NCBI GenBank assembly: GCA_903885965.1
Contig: CAISKQ010000024.1
Location: 1-56,969, forward strand
Length of the DNA stretch: 56,969 nt
Direction: 5' to 3'
Origin: an uncultured bacterium
GTDB lineage: Bacteria; Patescibacteriota; Minisyncoccia; Moranbacterales; GWC2-37-73
Under the pieces are notes generated by a model. The model made no database searches. It had not been told where the DNA came from and worked only from the letters and a program-made list of their open reading frames with translations. Below, piece by piece: positions 1 to 9,358 of this stretch. Position 1 is the first letter of the stretch, and each line of letters begins with the position of its first letter. The position numbers were made by a program, and so were the translations under genes.

Positions 1-379
1 CAGCTCTAATATCAGTAATTTCATCGTCTATCCTGGAAAGATAGTCCATCGTTGTCGAAAAGTTATCCTTTGTTTCAGCCTTAAATTCAAATACTTTTTT
101 AAAATTAGCAGCCGTTTCGTCTCTAAATTCAAATAAGGTTTCAAAATTAGCTTTAGTCTCATCTCTAAACTCAAACAAAGTTTCAAAATTAGCTTTAGTC
201 TCATCTCTAAATCTAAACAACGTTTCGAAATTAGCTTCAGTTTCAGCCTTAAAATCATTCAAACTTTTTTGAACGCCATTAAGCCCCTCGCCAAAAACCT
301 TGAAGTCGCTTCGGATTTCTTCAAGCATAGCCCCGACATAATCTTCGGAATAAGTTTTCTTGGTTGCCTGTTTTTTCAT
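1..379 (-). CDS. Partial tandem-repeat coiled-coil protein (C-terminus beyond the window)
   Basis: The frame is open from an ATG at 377-379 to the left window edge (126 codons, no stop), so only the N-terminal part is present. Residues 44-113 are five tandem 14-residue units with consensus RDETKANFETLFEF. The regular hydrophobic spacing and high charge predict a long helix or coiled coil. No signal peptide, membrane segment or enzyme motif is visible. The start codon lies 6 nt after a TATACT box, so the mRNA may be leaderless. The gene at 40487-40927 has the same general build: a similar short N-terminal region, then in-frame tandem repeats. The function is unknown; a structural or scaffolding role is only a guess. 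Confidence 0.8.
   Translation of the reverse strand, partial: MKKQATKKTYSEDYVGAMLEEIRSDFKVFGEGLNGVQKSLNDFKAETEANFETLFRFRDETKANFETLFEFRDETKANFETLFEFRDETAANFKKVFEFKAETKDNFSTTMDYLSRIDDEITDIRA
41..250 (-). repeat. 42-bp in-frame tandem repeat, five units
   Basis: This block encodes five consecutive 14-residue units of the partial coiled-coil protein. The two central units are nearly identical at DNA level and the outer units have diverged. Because the unit length is a multiple of three, gain or loss of copies would keep the frame. Confidence 0.85.
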
Positions 380-385
380 AGTTGA

Positions 386-414
386 AGTATAAAACTATTT
401 CAAACTTTTGTAAA
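386..414 (-). promoter_or_regulatory. Promoter of the coiled-coil gene (leaderless layout)
   Basis: On the minus strand TTTACA is followed after 17 bp by TATACT. Only 6 nt separate TATACT from the ATG at 379, so transcription would start at or next to the start codon. The promoter overlaps the 3' end of the preceding glycosyltransferase gene. Confidence 0.55.
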
Positions 415-1558
415 TCTCTAGCGTCTGCTCGGCGGTTTTTTTCCAATCAAATTTTTTGGCTTGCTCCAAACCTTTGGCGCGAAGTTCATTGCAGAGAGCT
501 GGGTCATTAGCCAGGGTGCTCATCGCGTTGGTGATCTCTTCAATGCTCATCGGATCAACAAACAGTGCTGCATCGGCAGCAATTTCTGGTAGTGACGCCA
601 CACTGGAAACAATCGCCGGGGTCTGCGTGGCAAAAGCTTCCAATACTGTCATTCCAAAACCTTCATGAAAAGAAGGCATCACGAAAAACTCTGCCCCACG
701 GAAAAGTGGCACCAACTCATCTCCAATAATATAGCCCGTGAAAATAACATCTTTAATCAAGCCCAAATCTTTGATAATTTGAGGATAAGCTTTTGACATC
801 CAGCCTTTTTTACCAGCCAACACCAATTGAAAATCAAATTTACCACCGTTTTGTTTTTTCTGCAGATTTTTGAATTTGGCAAAAGCTTGCAACAATTGAT
901 TGATATTTTTGGAAGGTTCCAGGGTTCCCAAAAAGAGAATATACTTCTTGCTGATGTCATATTTGCTCAAAATTTTGGCGCCACTTGTTTCTGGCTCTTG
1001 GAAAAATCGTCCGTCCAAACCACTATAAACAACTTGCATTTTTTCCTCGACAATTTTCAAATGTTTTTTAAGTTCCGCTTTGACCGAATTTGAAACGGCA
1101 ATGATTTTAACTGCCTTGGCGGCCATGATATTGGAAATTGCTTTGTCCCTGGTTCTACTAATTGCTGGCAGATATTGCGGAATTTCAAAAGCAGCCATGT
1201 CATGAAAAGTCACAATGGTTTTCCCTTGATAGCCCATTGGAATCCGATTAAGCGCTGAAGTTGAATGCAACACATCCAAATTTTCTTTTTGCAAAGTTGC
1301 CGTTCCCAAAATTTCACTATAAGCCCCAGGGAGATATTTCTTATAATCAGAAAAGGGATAAAATTCAATTTTTACATTTGGCTTGGTAAATTTCTTGATA
1401 TCTTTTTCTCGCACGCGATAATCAAAAAAGATGACATATTCATTTTCACTATCAATTTCCAAAAGATGGCGAATAAGTTGATATGTGTAATGACCCACCC
1501 CAATTGCATCTCCCTTTTCAGGATTCAATATTGACCTTGCATCGATTCCTATACGCAT
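395..1558 (-). CDS. Glycosyltransferase family 4 (GT-B fold)
   Basis: This 387-residue protein has the two-Rossmann GT-B layout of GT4 enzymes. The N-terminus MRIGIDAR with a following glycine-rich segment (GVGHYTYQL) is typical of bacterial mannosyl- and glucosyl-transferases. The C-terminal half carries the nucleotide-sugar binding region, including FLGTLEPSKN, FTGYI and the EGFGMTVLEA signature with its two conserved acidic residues. The family moves a sugar from a nucleotide donor to a lipid-linked or glycan acceptor at the inner face of the membrane. Nearby manC makes GDP-mannose likely as a cellular donor, but donor and acceptor cannot be read from the sequence. Length is normal for the family. 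Confidence 0.88.
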   Translation of the reverse strand: MRIGIDARSILNPEKGDAIGVGHYTYQLIRHLLEIDSENEYVIFFDYRVREKDIKKFTKPNVKIEFYPFSDYKKYLPGAYSEILGTATLQKENLDVLHSTSALNRIPMGYQGKTIVTFHDMAAFEIPQYLPAISRTRDKAISNIMAAKAVKIIAVSNSVKAELKKHLKIVEEKMQVVYSGLDGRFFQEPETSGAKILSKYDISKKYILFLGTLEPSKNINQLLQAFAKFKNLQKKQNGGKFDFQLVLAGKKGWMSKAYPQIIKDLGLIKDVIFTGYIIGDELVPLFRGAEFFVMPSFHEGFGMTVLEAFATQTPAIVSSVASLPEIAADAALFVDPMSIEEITNAMSTLANDPALCNELRAKGLEQAKKFDWKKTAEQTLEIYKSLK

Positions 1559-1564
1559 AGATTT

Positions 1565-1656
1565 AGTTAAAAGTTTTTAAAGTTCCTAAAGTCCATAAAG
1601 TCACACAGTGTCGCGAAGCGACTCAGGAGAACTTTTAACTTTACAACTTTTAAACT
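1565..1656. repeat. Inverted-repeat spacer element, family B copy 1
   Basis: This is the spacer between argS and the GT4 gene. AGTTAAAAGTT at 1565-1575 faces AACTTTTAAACT at 1645-1656, with a second pairing of AAGTTC and GAACTT inside and a small GTCGC-GAA-GCGAC hairpin. The AGTxAAAAGTx ends and the internal GTCA motif resemble the elements at 29395-29484 and 34983-35076. Confidence 0.5.
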
Positions 1657-1671
1657 TTATAAACTTAATAC

Positions 1672-3399
1672 TTACATTTTCTCTGGAGCATCAACGCCGA
1701 TTAATGATAACGTTTCAGCTAACACTGTCCTAACAGCATTTATCAAAGAAAGTCTAGCATTTGAAAGCTCCTTATTGCTTTCATCAATCACTCGACAAGC
1801 ACCATAAAAAGAATGAAATTTATCAGCCAATTTTATCGCATAATGAGTAAGCCTGTGAATTTCATAATTTGTAGCAACCAATTCAATTAGTTGTGGAAAA
1901 GAATTAAGTTCCTTCATGAGACTCAATTCTTTTTCATGCACCAACAAGCCGCAGTCAGATGGCACAGACTGAAAACCAACTCCAAGGTCATCCTTTGCCT
2001 TACATAGAATACTACTTATTCTAGCATGCGCATATTGCACATATGGTCCAGTTGCTCCTTCTAGTTTTACAGATTCTTCAATATTGTATTCTATTTTAGA
2101 TTGGGATGAATATTTAAGCATATAAAATTTCAACGCACCTATTGCAATCCCTTCGGCAGCATCTGTCTGTGGAAATTTTTCCTTTACTTTCTTTATTGTT
2201 TCATCAATCAAATATGTAGCAGGTATGATATTGCCTTTTCTGGAAGACATCATTTCGCTTCCTTTTAAGGAAACGAATTCGTAACCGATATGCTGCATCT
2301 TCTCATGGAATCCCATGCACTCAAGAATTTTAAATATCTGCTTAAAATACAAACTTTGACGCAAATCAACGACAACCACACTACGGTTAATTGAAAATTC
2401 CCTGAATTTTTTTACAGCAAGCGGAATGTCTTTGAGCCCATAAAGAGCACTGCCATCCTTTCTGACCAAGACAAGGACTCCCAAATTATATTTTTCAAGA
2501 TCTGCAACTATTGCTTCCTGACTTTTCTTGATACAAGACACCTTCATCAATTCTTTTAACATTTTTTTACCCTCGAGTTCCTCCTCACTTTCCCAGAAAT
2601 AAACGTCGAAAGATACGCCGAGTTTCTCATATATTCTTTGGAATTCATCAAGTGACCACTGCTTTGTTTTATTCCACAACTCAACCAAATTCGGGTCACC
2701 ATTTTCAAGTTCTTTCTGGACATTTTTGAATTCATTTTCAAAGTCAGGATTATTCTCAATAGCCTGCACTGCCTGACTATAAACATTTCCCAAAAATTCA
2801 GCCTTATTCAAAATACTATCCATATCTTCTCCGCTGTGAAATTTAGCAATTCCCCATAAGCATTTTGCAATATGAGAACCAGTATCTCCAATGTAATTAG
2901 CACTAACCACATCACTACCAGATTTTCTTATCACACTAACAAGCGAGGCACCAATAAATACATTTCTCAAATGACCAATGTGAAATTCCTTGTGTGTATT
3001 CGGTTGCGAAAATTCAATCATCACTTTCTCATTTTTCTTTTCAGCAGTTCCGAAATTACTATTTTCAATATTAATTTTTTCTACCACCCCTTGCAAATAT
3101 TTTTTCGACAAATAAAAATTAATGTACCCTGGCGCCGCAACTTCAATTTTTTCAAAAGTATCCATCCCGGATGACTGATGACTAATGACTGACGACAATT
3201 GATTTGCTATTTCCATTGGGCTTTTCCCAAGCTTTTTTGCCAAAACCATCGCAATATTCGACGTATAATCCCCAAATTGCTCATTTTTCGGGTAATCTAT
3301 AACTATTTCAAGTTTATCTGCCAATAAGGCAGTCCAACCATGCGCCTCTTTTGCTTCAATCAAGGCATTTTTTATAATTTGTTGTATTTGACTTTTCAT
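1672..3399 (-). CDS. argS: Arginyl-tRNA synthetase
   Basis: Class I aminoacyl-tRNA synthetase of 575 residues, which charges tRNA-Arg with arginine in the cytoplasm. The HIGH signature is intact at about residues 140-143 (FHIGHLRN). The KMSKS-equivalent loop reads MMSSRKGN at about 383-390, as expected for ArgRS. The N-terminal ~110 residues fit the Arg-tRNA synthetase N domain, and the C-terminal ~120 residues fit the anticodon-binding DALR domain. Length is normal. The start codon sits 6 nt after a TATAAT box, suggesting a leaderless transcript. The gene is a housekeeping function lying between two glycan genes. Confidence 0.97.
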   Translation of the reverse strand: MKSQIQQIIKNALIEAKEAHGWTALLADKLEIVIDYPKNEQFGDYTSNIAMVLAKKLGKSPMEIANQLSSVISHQSSGMDTFEKIEVAAPGYINFYLSKKYLQGVVEKINIENSNFGTAEKKNEKVMIEFSQPNTHKEFHIGHLRNVFIGASLVSVIRKSGSDVVSANYIGDTGSHIAKCLWGIAKFHSGEDMDSILNKAEFLGNVYSQAVQAIENNPDFENEFKNVQKELENGDPNLVELWNKTKQWSLDEFQRIYEKLGVSFDVYFWESEEELEGKKMLKELMKVSCIKKSQEAIVADLEKYNLGVLVLVRKDGSALYGLKDIPLAVKKFREFSINRSVVVVDLRQSLYFKQIFKILECMGFHEKMQHIGYEFVSLKGSEMMSSRKGNIIPATYLIDETIKKVKEKFPQTDAAEGIAIGALKFYMLKYSSQSKIEYNIEESVKLEGATGPYVQYAHARISSILCKAKDDLGVGFQSVPSDCGLLVHEKELSLMKELNSFPQLIELVATNYEIHRLTHYAIKLADKFHSFYGACRVIDESNKELSNARLSLINAVRTVLAETLSLIGVDAPEKM

Positions 3400-3405
3400 A
3401 TGTTT

Positions 3406-3435
3406 ATTATACCCACATTTAAGCTATTTTATCAA
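3406..3435 (-). promoter_or_regulatory. argS promoter (leaderless layout)
   Basis: On the minus strand TTGATA, an 18-bp spacer and a perfect TATAAT are followed after 6 nt by the argS ATG at 3399. The expected transcription start falls on the start codon or the base before it. Confidence 0.65.
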
Positions 3436-3504
3436 TAGAAAACGTGCTAGATGTGAATTCTAGTGTCATGCGCAACACATGATTCCAATCAAGGACTATT
3501 TCTG

Positions 3505-3663
3505 AATTTTTACGAGCTTGTTTGCCTTGGGGGCCTTATGAGCGACAGCGAACTGCGAGCGAGTAGCTATAACTCCTAGCCAAGTATGCGCGCTCTAAAA
3601 AGTAAACAAGGGAAGTAAAAATTTCTAACTTAGCTTCCAAGAAACATAATTCGCGTATGGTCC
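3505..3663. repeat. Dispersed ~160-bp inverted-repeat element, copy 1
   Basis: Most of the 324-bp gap between manC and argS is this element. It shares ordered blocks with 25306-25460: TTTTTACGAGCTTGTTT, GAGCGACAGCGA, GCTCTAAAAAG, AAGTAAAAATTTCT and CATAATT..CGTATG. The first block and the fourth are roughly reverse complementary, so the whole folds into a long imperfect hairpin. It starts about 60 bp after the manC stop codon. It could be a MITE-like element or a structured 3' RNA. Confidence 0.6.
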
Positions 3664-3723
3664 GTTATTTATAAAAATAACTAGCCTTAATAAATTTCAA
3701 ACACATACTGTCAAAATCTACGC

Positions 3724-5100
3724 CTATCTCCCATAATCATCTTCATAGTGCACGATGTCATCTTCTTCCAAATAATCTCCAGTTTGCACTTCAATGATTT
3801 CCAAATTTATTTCACCTGGATTTGACAAACGGTGTTTGAAAGTTGCCGGGATGAAAGTACTTTCGCCTTCATGCAAAGTCAACGTATTTTCACCATTAAC
3901 CACTTGAGCGGTTCCCTTGACCACCACCCAATGCTCAGAACGACGAGCGTGCGACTGCAAACTCAAAGAAGAGTTGGGATAAACTGTGATTTTTTTCACT
4001 TTATGCCCAGGGTCCTCAATCAGCACTTCATATTTTCCCCAAGGTCGCTGCACTTCAACGTTATGCTGAATTTCTTTATAATTATTTTCCTTGAGATAAT
4101 TGACAACTTTTTTCACATCTTCACTGCGACCTCTTTTGTGAATCAAGATACAGTCATTGTTCTCCACCACCACCAAATCCTGCACGCCAATCGTGGTGAT
4201 CAACCGATTCGTCGAAGAATGCACAAAAACATTTTTACTATCAATCAAGATATGCCTCTCTTGCAAAGCATCTTTGGCAGTCAACACATCAGCCAAGGCA
4301 TCAAAAGATCCAATATCGCTCCAACCAAAATCACCTTCAAAAACAACAACGTCTTTGGATTTTTCTGAAATGGACGTATCAATTGATTCAATTTCAAGTT
4401 GTTTAAAATCTTCAACAAAATCAGCATAGTCTTTCTCGAAGGCGGCAAAAAGTTTTGGCGCATGTTTTTCAAGTTGCTGGGCAAACGTTTGCGCATTGAA
4501 AATGTACATGCCGGAATTCCAAACATATTGACCAGATTGCAGATACTGCTGCGCAATTTCTTTGTTGGGTTTTTCCACGAAAGCATCCACCAAAAAATAG
4601 CCATCTTCTTTTTTTCCTTTTTTGATGTAGCCAAAACCTGTTTCAGGTGCCAAGGGTGTGATCCCAATTGTCCCAATATGATCGCCAACTTTTTTCATTG
4701 CATCCTTCACAATTTGAACAAAAATTTCCGGCTTGGAAATATAGTGATCAGCTGGCAAAAAAATCACCGACTCATTATTGTCGATTTTAATTTTTTCCAC
4801 CAGATATTTCACTCCCAAAGCAATCGCTGGAGCAGTATTAAGTGAAGCAGGCTCAATAATAATCTGGCTTTCTTTGATTTTTGGATGAATATCCTTAATT
4901 TGATTAAAGACATTAAAATAATTTTCTTCATTGGTGACCAAGAAAATATTCTCGGTTGGCATGATTTTTTGCACCCGCAAAAAAGTCTCCTGTAAAAGAG
5001 AATACTCATTATAGAGCTTCAGAAATTGTTTTGGAAAGTTTTTGCGCGAAAGCGGCCAAAGACGAGTGCCAGAGCCACCGCAGAGGATAATTGAATACAT
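3724..5100 (-). CDS. manC: Mannose-1-phosphate guanylyltransferase / mannose-6-phosphate isomerase type II
   Basis: This 458-residue protein has an N-terminal nucleotidyltransferase domain with the GGSGTRLWPLSR signature at residues 8-19 and FPKQF just after it. A C-terminal cupin follows (residues ~345-455) with the phosphomannose-isomerase-like segments RPWGKYE, SLQSHARRSEHWVV and EGESTFIP. The enzyme makes GDP-mannose from mannose-1-phosphate and GTP; the cupin part may interconvert mannose-6-phosphate and fructose-6-phosphate. It would supply activated mannose to the glycosyltransferases on both sides. Length is that of bifunctional ManC/AlgA/XanB proteins. Confidence 0.95.
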   Translation of the reverse strand: MYSIILCGGSGTRLWPLSRKNFPKQFLKLYNEYSLLQETFLRVQKIMPTENIFLVTNEENYFNVFNQIKDIHPKIKESQIIIEPASLNTAPAIALGVKYLVEKIKIDNNESVIFLPADHYISKPEIFVQIVKDAMKKVGDHIGTIGITPLAPETGFGYIKKGKKEDGYFLVDAFVEKPNKEIAQQYLQSGQYVWNSGMYIFNAQTFAQQLEKHAPKLFAAFEKDYADFVEDFKQLEIESIDTSISEKSKDVVVFEGDFGWSDIGSFDALADVLTAKDALQERHILIDSKNVFVHSSTNRLITTIGVQDLVVVENNDCILIHKRGRSEDVKKVVNYLKENNYKEIQHNVEVQRPWGKYEVLIEDPGHKVKKITVYPNSSLSLQSHARRSEHWVVVKGTAQVVNGENTLTLHEGESTFIPATFKHRLSNPGEINLEIIEVQTGDYLEEDDIVHYEDDYGR

Positions 5101-5175
5101 AATTTAATGTTAATAAATTTATTATTGGAGATGTAAGTTAACTAATACAAAATCCTTTACCATTATGTTACCAAT

Positions 5176-8007
5176 TTAATTATTTGGCGCTGCTTGTTTA
5201 AAAATATCAATATATTTTTTTGTTTCATCGAGATAATAAGATCCAAACTGCCTTGTTGGTTCAATTGTGGATCCTTCAAAAAACTCATTCCAGGTTGCGA
5301 TTAATACATAATCAGCTTTATTTTTAAACACCTGCTGCCAAGTCCAATCATAAATGCTAGAATTGTTAACCATGGCAGGAATTTGAAAACCAAGTTTGCC
5401 GCGAATAACAGTATCTTGATACATTGGATTAACCGCTATGAACACTGGCTTATTCATGCTTCGATCTCTTTGCGCCTGATCCTGTAATTGTTGTTCCCAT
5501 ACATCCATAATTTTTGTTGGACTTACAACATTGCGCCAGTTTACCCACGTATTTGACAAACTATAAAAAAATTCATTATCGAAAACTCTCACATTAGTAA
5601 ATGTATCACTACGAATCACTTGGCTATCATTTTTTGGAATTGGTGAAGCATATGTACTTGCCAAATAGACAGGACCAACTTTATTTTCTACATCGTACCT
5701 AATTGAAGTCCAAAAATCAACATATTCATCAAGAAAAGCTTGCTTATAATCCCGTTCAGAAATAATACTTCCATTAAAATGAGCCAGGTCCTCAGGATAT
5801 TGAGCAATGAGATCTTCCAGTCCATTAATAGGAACACCCCAAGTTTCTGAAATTGCAACATAGGGATTCTCTGGATTTATATTCTCATACTGCTTAATTA
5901 TTCTTCCAGCTAATTGCTCCTTTGATTTCCGATCCCAACTTGGATCAAACCAATGTCCATCATATACAAAAACAACCGACTTTCCGTCAATTTTAAGTGT
6001 AGCGGGGCTTTTATAAGTTGCAGCTATAGCACCCAGAAGATATGTCTTTACAGCCTCTTGCGCTCCAGGGTTAATTGCAAAGCCAAGCATTCTATCACCC
6101 TTTTGATCAATTCCATGTAAGTTCTGATCGGAAAGAGCATCTCCCGTTTCTACGAGTGGACTGTAATATAATCCCAATTTTTCAGCATAACTAATAAAGG
6201 AAAGGTATCGCTCTCTATCATATATATGATACGAAAGTACCGCAAAATCTATTCCCGCTGCCTTCATCTGTTTAATATGCTGAACATAATATGAGTTTTT
6301 AGAAGTATAATAACCCTCTTGCGGGGTAAGTGTCGTTTTACTCCAAGCCGAATCTGCATTCTCCGAATAATGACTTGGATTATTCCACCAAAGATAATAA
6401 AATGTTCCGACCTTTGGATTGAGTGGGAATGCAGGCTTTGCTTTTACATCAACAAGGTCAACCAACTTAAGCGCATTTGTCGACTTAAGATAAGCATTCG
6501 CGAGTGGAATCTGGGTTGCGCAAAGAAGCAACATCGCAAAGATAACTACCACCTGAAGAAGGGTTAATTTTATTTTTGAGAAACCCTCCAATAGCGCATC
6601 TTTTATTTCCAAACTTGACTGAAAGGTTTTAATCAAACCAATACAGACAACAATCCCAGAGATTAAAATCAGTGGCAACAACATAATATATGTCAGAGTT
6701 ACTGGTGCATTATAATATGTCCATAAAGAATTTGGATATGCATACAATGGCAATTTTGGAATCAAGTGACTAAAATAGTAAACCAGGTAATTGGTTGAGG
6801 CGCCGAAAAATTTTGACGCAATTTCAAATGGCAAGAATGTCAAAAAATGAAATCCCAAAACAAAACCGGCAATTAGGACACTAACTGTTGCAATCTCTTC
6901 AAACAAAACAAGAAACCATCTTTTAAATAAAACGTGCTCTTTTTTAGGAAAATGTGTAAGCAAAACAAGAAGACCAATAAGTACAACGTAATATTGTTCA
7001 TTGACAACTTTATTGAAAAGCAAAATACTCGTGTAAATTAAAACAATTACCGTGAGAAGATTGCTTTCCTTTCCCTTAACATATGCAAATGAAAATAAAT
7101 TAAATAAGATTATGCAAACCATCATTAACAACCCCCCTATGCTGATGAGTGTTGAAAAATTTAAACTATAAATATAGCCAACATAATCAAGAATTCCTGA
7201 CATTGCAATTCCTTGCGGAGGGCGCGCAATATGCATAATCAAGTTTTGGCTTAAAAAGCCTTGCGGGCTGCTAATAAAAAAGGGAATATCGATAATTAAA
7301 GTAGTAACAAGAAAAGAAATTATAAATTGAATCCTCTTGTTTGTCTGAGGTACGTTTTCCCAGAAGAAAAGGAAAATTGCTGGAATGAAAAAAAGTGGAA
7401 AAAGCTTTACCTGCGGTGCCAAAGAAAGAAAAATTCCTGCCAAAATAGCACTCCTTGACCTAACACTTAAAAGAAAAAGTAATAAGAAATTTACAATCCA
7501 AATATCAAACATTCCCCATGCCGAACTTATCCAAATTAAAAGTGGATTAAAGAGAATAAGCAAGGCAGCCCGTGTGGCTAATTTTTTCCCATATTTATCC
7601 AAAAATATAATCATGAGGAAGGCACAAAGCAGATCGCCAAGTATAAAAGGCAGTTTTATAGAAACATTCGTCAAAAGAGGTAACAAATTTGCTGAAATGT
7701 GAGAAAAAGCCACCAACGCATACGAGGTCGTAAACATTAAAAGAGGCAAGGGTGGATATCCATACCATTGTTCAGTCATTGGTCTATCACTGTCAGGATA
7801 AATGCTGGGATCGTTATATTGAACTGTTTGATATGGAGTGACTCCATGAAGCATATTCTTTGCACTTTCAGCGAAAACAAAACCATCCCAATCATGAGAG
7901 AGAAAAAATGCAAATATTATACGAATGACAAACGCGACAATGAATAGTGCAATCCAGGTCTTCTTACTATACGCTTTGTGCTGTGTTAAATTGTTTTTTT
8001 TACTCAT
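5176..8007 (-). CDS. GT-C membrane glycosyltransferase fused to a GH99-like domain
   Basis: The protein has 943 residues. Residues ~17-510 are hydrophobic with about a dozen membrane segments and an early extracytoplasmic acidic motif (HDWDGF, 38-43), as in GT-C mannosyl- and glucosyl-transferases using polyprenyl-phosphate sugars. After the last membrane segment, residues ~530-940 form a soluble domain starting VGTFYYLWWNNP and containing GIDFAVLSYH, VFVYDGHW and TWNEFFEGSTIEP. These resemble glycoside hydrolase family 99 and related WbsX-like domains. GH99 enzymes are endo-alpha-mannosidases or mannanases, which fits the nearby manC. The frame is continuous. The start overlaps the preceding gene by 8 bp, so translation is probably coupled. 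The family assignments are from sequence impression only. Confidence 0.75.
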   Translation of the reverse strand: MSKKNNLTQHKAYSKKTWIALFIVAFVIRIIFAFFLSHDWDGFVFAESAKNMLHGVTPYQTVQYNDPSIYPDSDRPMTEQWYGYPPLPLLMFTTSYALVAFSHISANLLPLLTNVSIKLPFILGDLLCAFLMIIFLDKYGKKLATRAALLILFNPLLIWISSAWGMFDIWIVNFLLLFLLSVRSRSAILAGIFLSLAPQVKLFPLFFIPAIFLFFWENVPQTNKRIQFIISFLVTTLIIDIPFFISSPQGFLSQNLIMHIARPPQGIAMSGILDYVGYIYSLNFSTLISIGGLLMMVCIILFNLFSFAYVKGKESNLLTVIVLIYTSILLFNKVVNEQYYVVLIGLLVLLTHFPKKEHVLFKRWFLVLFEEIATVSVLIAGFVLGFHFLTFLPFEIASKFFGASTNYLVYYFSHLIPKLPLYAYPNSLWTYYNAPVTLTYIMLLPLILISGIVVCIGLIKTFQSSLEIKDALLEGFSKIKLTLLQVVVIFAMLLLCATQIPLANAYLKSTNALKLVDLVDVKAKPAFPLNPKVGTFYYLWWNNPSHYSENADSAWSKTTLTPQEGYYTSKNSYYVQHIKQMKAAGIDFAVLSYHIYDRERYLSFISYAEKLGLYYSPLVETGDALSDQNLHGIDQKGDRMLGFAINPGAQEAVKTYLLGAIAATYKSPATLKIDGKSVVFVYDGHWFDPSWDRKSKEQLAGRIIKQYENINPENPYVAISETWGVPINGLEDLIAQYPEDLAHFNGSIISERDYKQAFLDEYVDFWTSIRYDVENKVGPVYLASTYASPIPKNDSQVIRSDTFTNVRVFDNEFFYSLSNTWVNWRNVVSPTKIMDVWEQQLQDQAQRDRSMNKPVFIAVNPMYQDTVIRGKLGFQIPAMVNNSSIYDWTWQQVFKNKADYVLIATWNEFFEGSTIEPTRQFGSYYLDETKKYIDIFKQAAPNN

Positions 8008-8581
8008 GAGAAATGATGGACTTTATTAATTTATAACTAATAGTAAGAATTAAAATAACTGCCAATATAATCATCGGTCCCGTTAAATAGTTGAATTTCC
8101 TCAATGATACCGTCGGAATATTAACAATTGATTGGATTGATTGTTTTGCAGGTAAAGTTTCTGGGACTTGAAAGGTGGCAATAAGTTCCGAATCTGTTAT
8201 TACTCCAGAATTATCAGTTAGCGACTGTGATAAAGTATAATCGCCAGCAGGAATTGATGTCTCAAAAGGATGAATCCAATATCCACTAGCATCCGTGCTT
8301 TCCTCCATTGATTGTTTAACTTCACCTTGCGATAAAATAAGATTAATTTTAACATTATTAACAGTATAGCCAAAAATAATTGGCTTATTTGTTCTTATGG
8401 TAACTTTCTCTTGAGGATTTTCAATTTGTGTTCCGTCAATATATATTTGTGCATTTTGTTTTATCACAGAAGAACCAGATTCATAAAGTCCGAAAGCTTT
8501 CACGTATTGCGTTTCGCAAGAAATAAAACCAAAAATAAAAATCGATACCTTCAGTAAAACTAGGATTTTTTGTTTATTCAT
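8000..8581 (-). CDS. Small exported, membrane-anchored protein of unknown function
   Basis: I place the start at the ATG at 8581 (MNKQKILVLL), which begins a signal-peptide-like stretch; an in-frame ATG at 8608 would add nine polar residues and overlap the upstream gene. From the 8581 start the protein has 193 residues. The middle (~40-145) looks like a beta-sandwich (YIDGTQIENP, IRTNKPIIFGYT, AGDYTLSQS), and a C-terminal membrane helix ends in a basic tail (TISYKLIKSII). The likely topology is an outside-facing domain anchored at the C-terminus. It is tightly linked to the GT2-GtrA gene before it and the GT-C/GH99 gene after it, so a role in the same glycan pathway is inferred. I do not recognise the family. 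Confidence 0.65.
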   Translation of the reverse strand: MNKQKILVLLKVSIFIFGFISCETQYVKAFGLYESGSSVIKQNAQIYIDGTQIENPQEKVTIRTNKPIIFGYTVNNVKINLILSQGEVKQSMEESTDASGYWIHPFETSIPAGDYTLSQSLTDNSGVITDSELIATFQVPETLPAKQSIQSIVNIPTVSLRKFNYLTGPMIILAVILILTISYKLIKSIISHE

Positions 8582-8594
8582 AAAATAAAAATAT

Positions 8595-9317
8595 TTATTG
8601 CAGTTCATTATCGATTGAAAAAAAATTCTCTTGCGACAAAACCTCTCTTTTATTTGCAGCTAATGACCACACTAAAGATGATGAAATAATGTAATTTAAT
8701 AATGTCGCTAAGAGAATTCCAAACATCGCTGCAAACAAATAATACAAACCAAACATCAAAGCGGCACGATATATAACAAAGTTAAATACAATTACAACCA
8801 TTGATAACAAACAATACTTAAGAAGTTGCTTAATGCGCTCAATGTGACCATCTGTTATCCTGTCGCTGTAAGTTATTGAACTATTAAGCACAAAGTTACT
8901 CAAAATTGAGAGTAAAATTGCAATCAGCCAGGCAGTAAATTGTCCGAATCCATAAAATTCAACAAGTGCATAGAGCGTTCCTATATTTATTATAACACCA
9001 GTCAAGCCAACGAAGCAAAATTTTATAAAACGACCAGCATGCGGTAATGTGCAAAATAAAAACCACAAGTGTTTCAAGAACTCAATACCTTGTCGCAGAG
9101 ATGCCTTACTGACATCATTTTCCCTTTTCAAAAATTTATACGGGACATCTCTCACGCTTTCATACTTCGCACGCATCAATATTTCGACAAGAATTTTAAA
9201 GCCCCTGGGTTCAAAATCAACAGCTTGGATAATTTCTTTTTTAAATAGAAAAAATCCACCGAGAGGATCGGTCGTTTTTCTTGTTTGAGAAAAAATAATT
9301 TGAGTAAAATATTTCAT
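8595..9317 (-). CDS. GT2-GtrA glycosyltransferase, C-terminal part (out of frame with its N-terminal part)
   Basis: The 240 residues continue a dolichol-phosphate-mannose-synthase-like GT2 domain (TTDPLGGFFLFKK, PRGFKILVEIL, DVPYKF), followed from about residue 95 by a four-helix GtrA-type membrane domain (FCFVGLTGVIINIGTLYALVEF). The true N-terminus lies at 9359-9769. The two parts are in different frames because of the 11-base G tract at 9385-9395. Changing the tract by one base (to 12) restores one reading frame of about 390 residues. The normal family role is transfer of a sugar from a nucleotide donor to polyprenyl phosphate, with GtrA helping movement across the membrane. The ATG at 9317 is an internal methionine rather than a natural start. 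Confidence 0.82.
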   Translation of the reverse strand: MKYFTQIIFSQTRKTTDPLGGFFLFKKEIIQAVDFEPRGFKILVEILMRAKYESVRDVPYKFLKRENDVSKASLRQGIEFLKHLWFLFCTLPHAGRFIKFCFVGLTGVIINIGTLYALVEFYGFGQFTAWLIAILLSILSNFVLNSSITYSDRITDGHIERIKQLLKYCLLSMVVIVFNFVIYRAALMFGLYYLFAAMFGILLATLLNYIISSSLVWSLAANKREVLSQENFFSIDNELQ

Positions 9318-9358
9318 CCCGAGTGAAACACATCTTCGATAAACACCGTAAAATGTCT

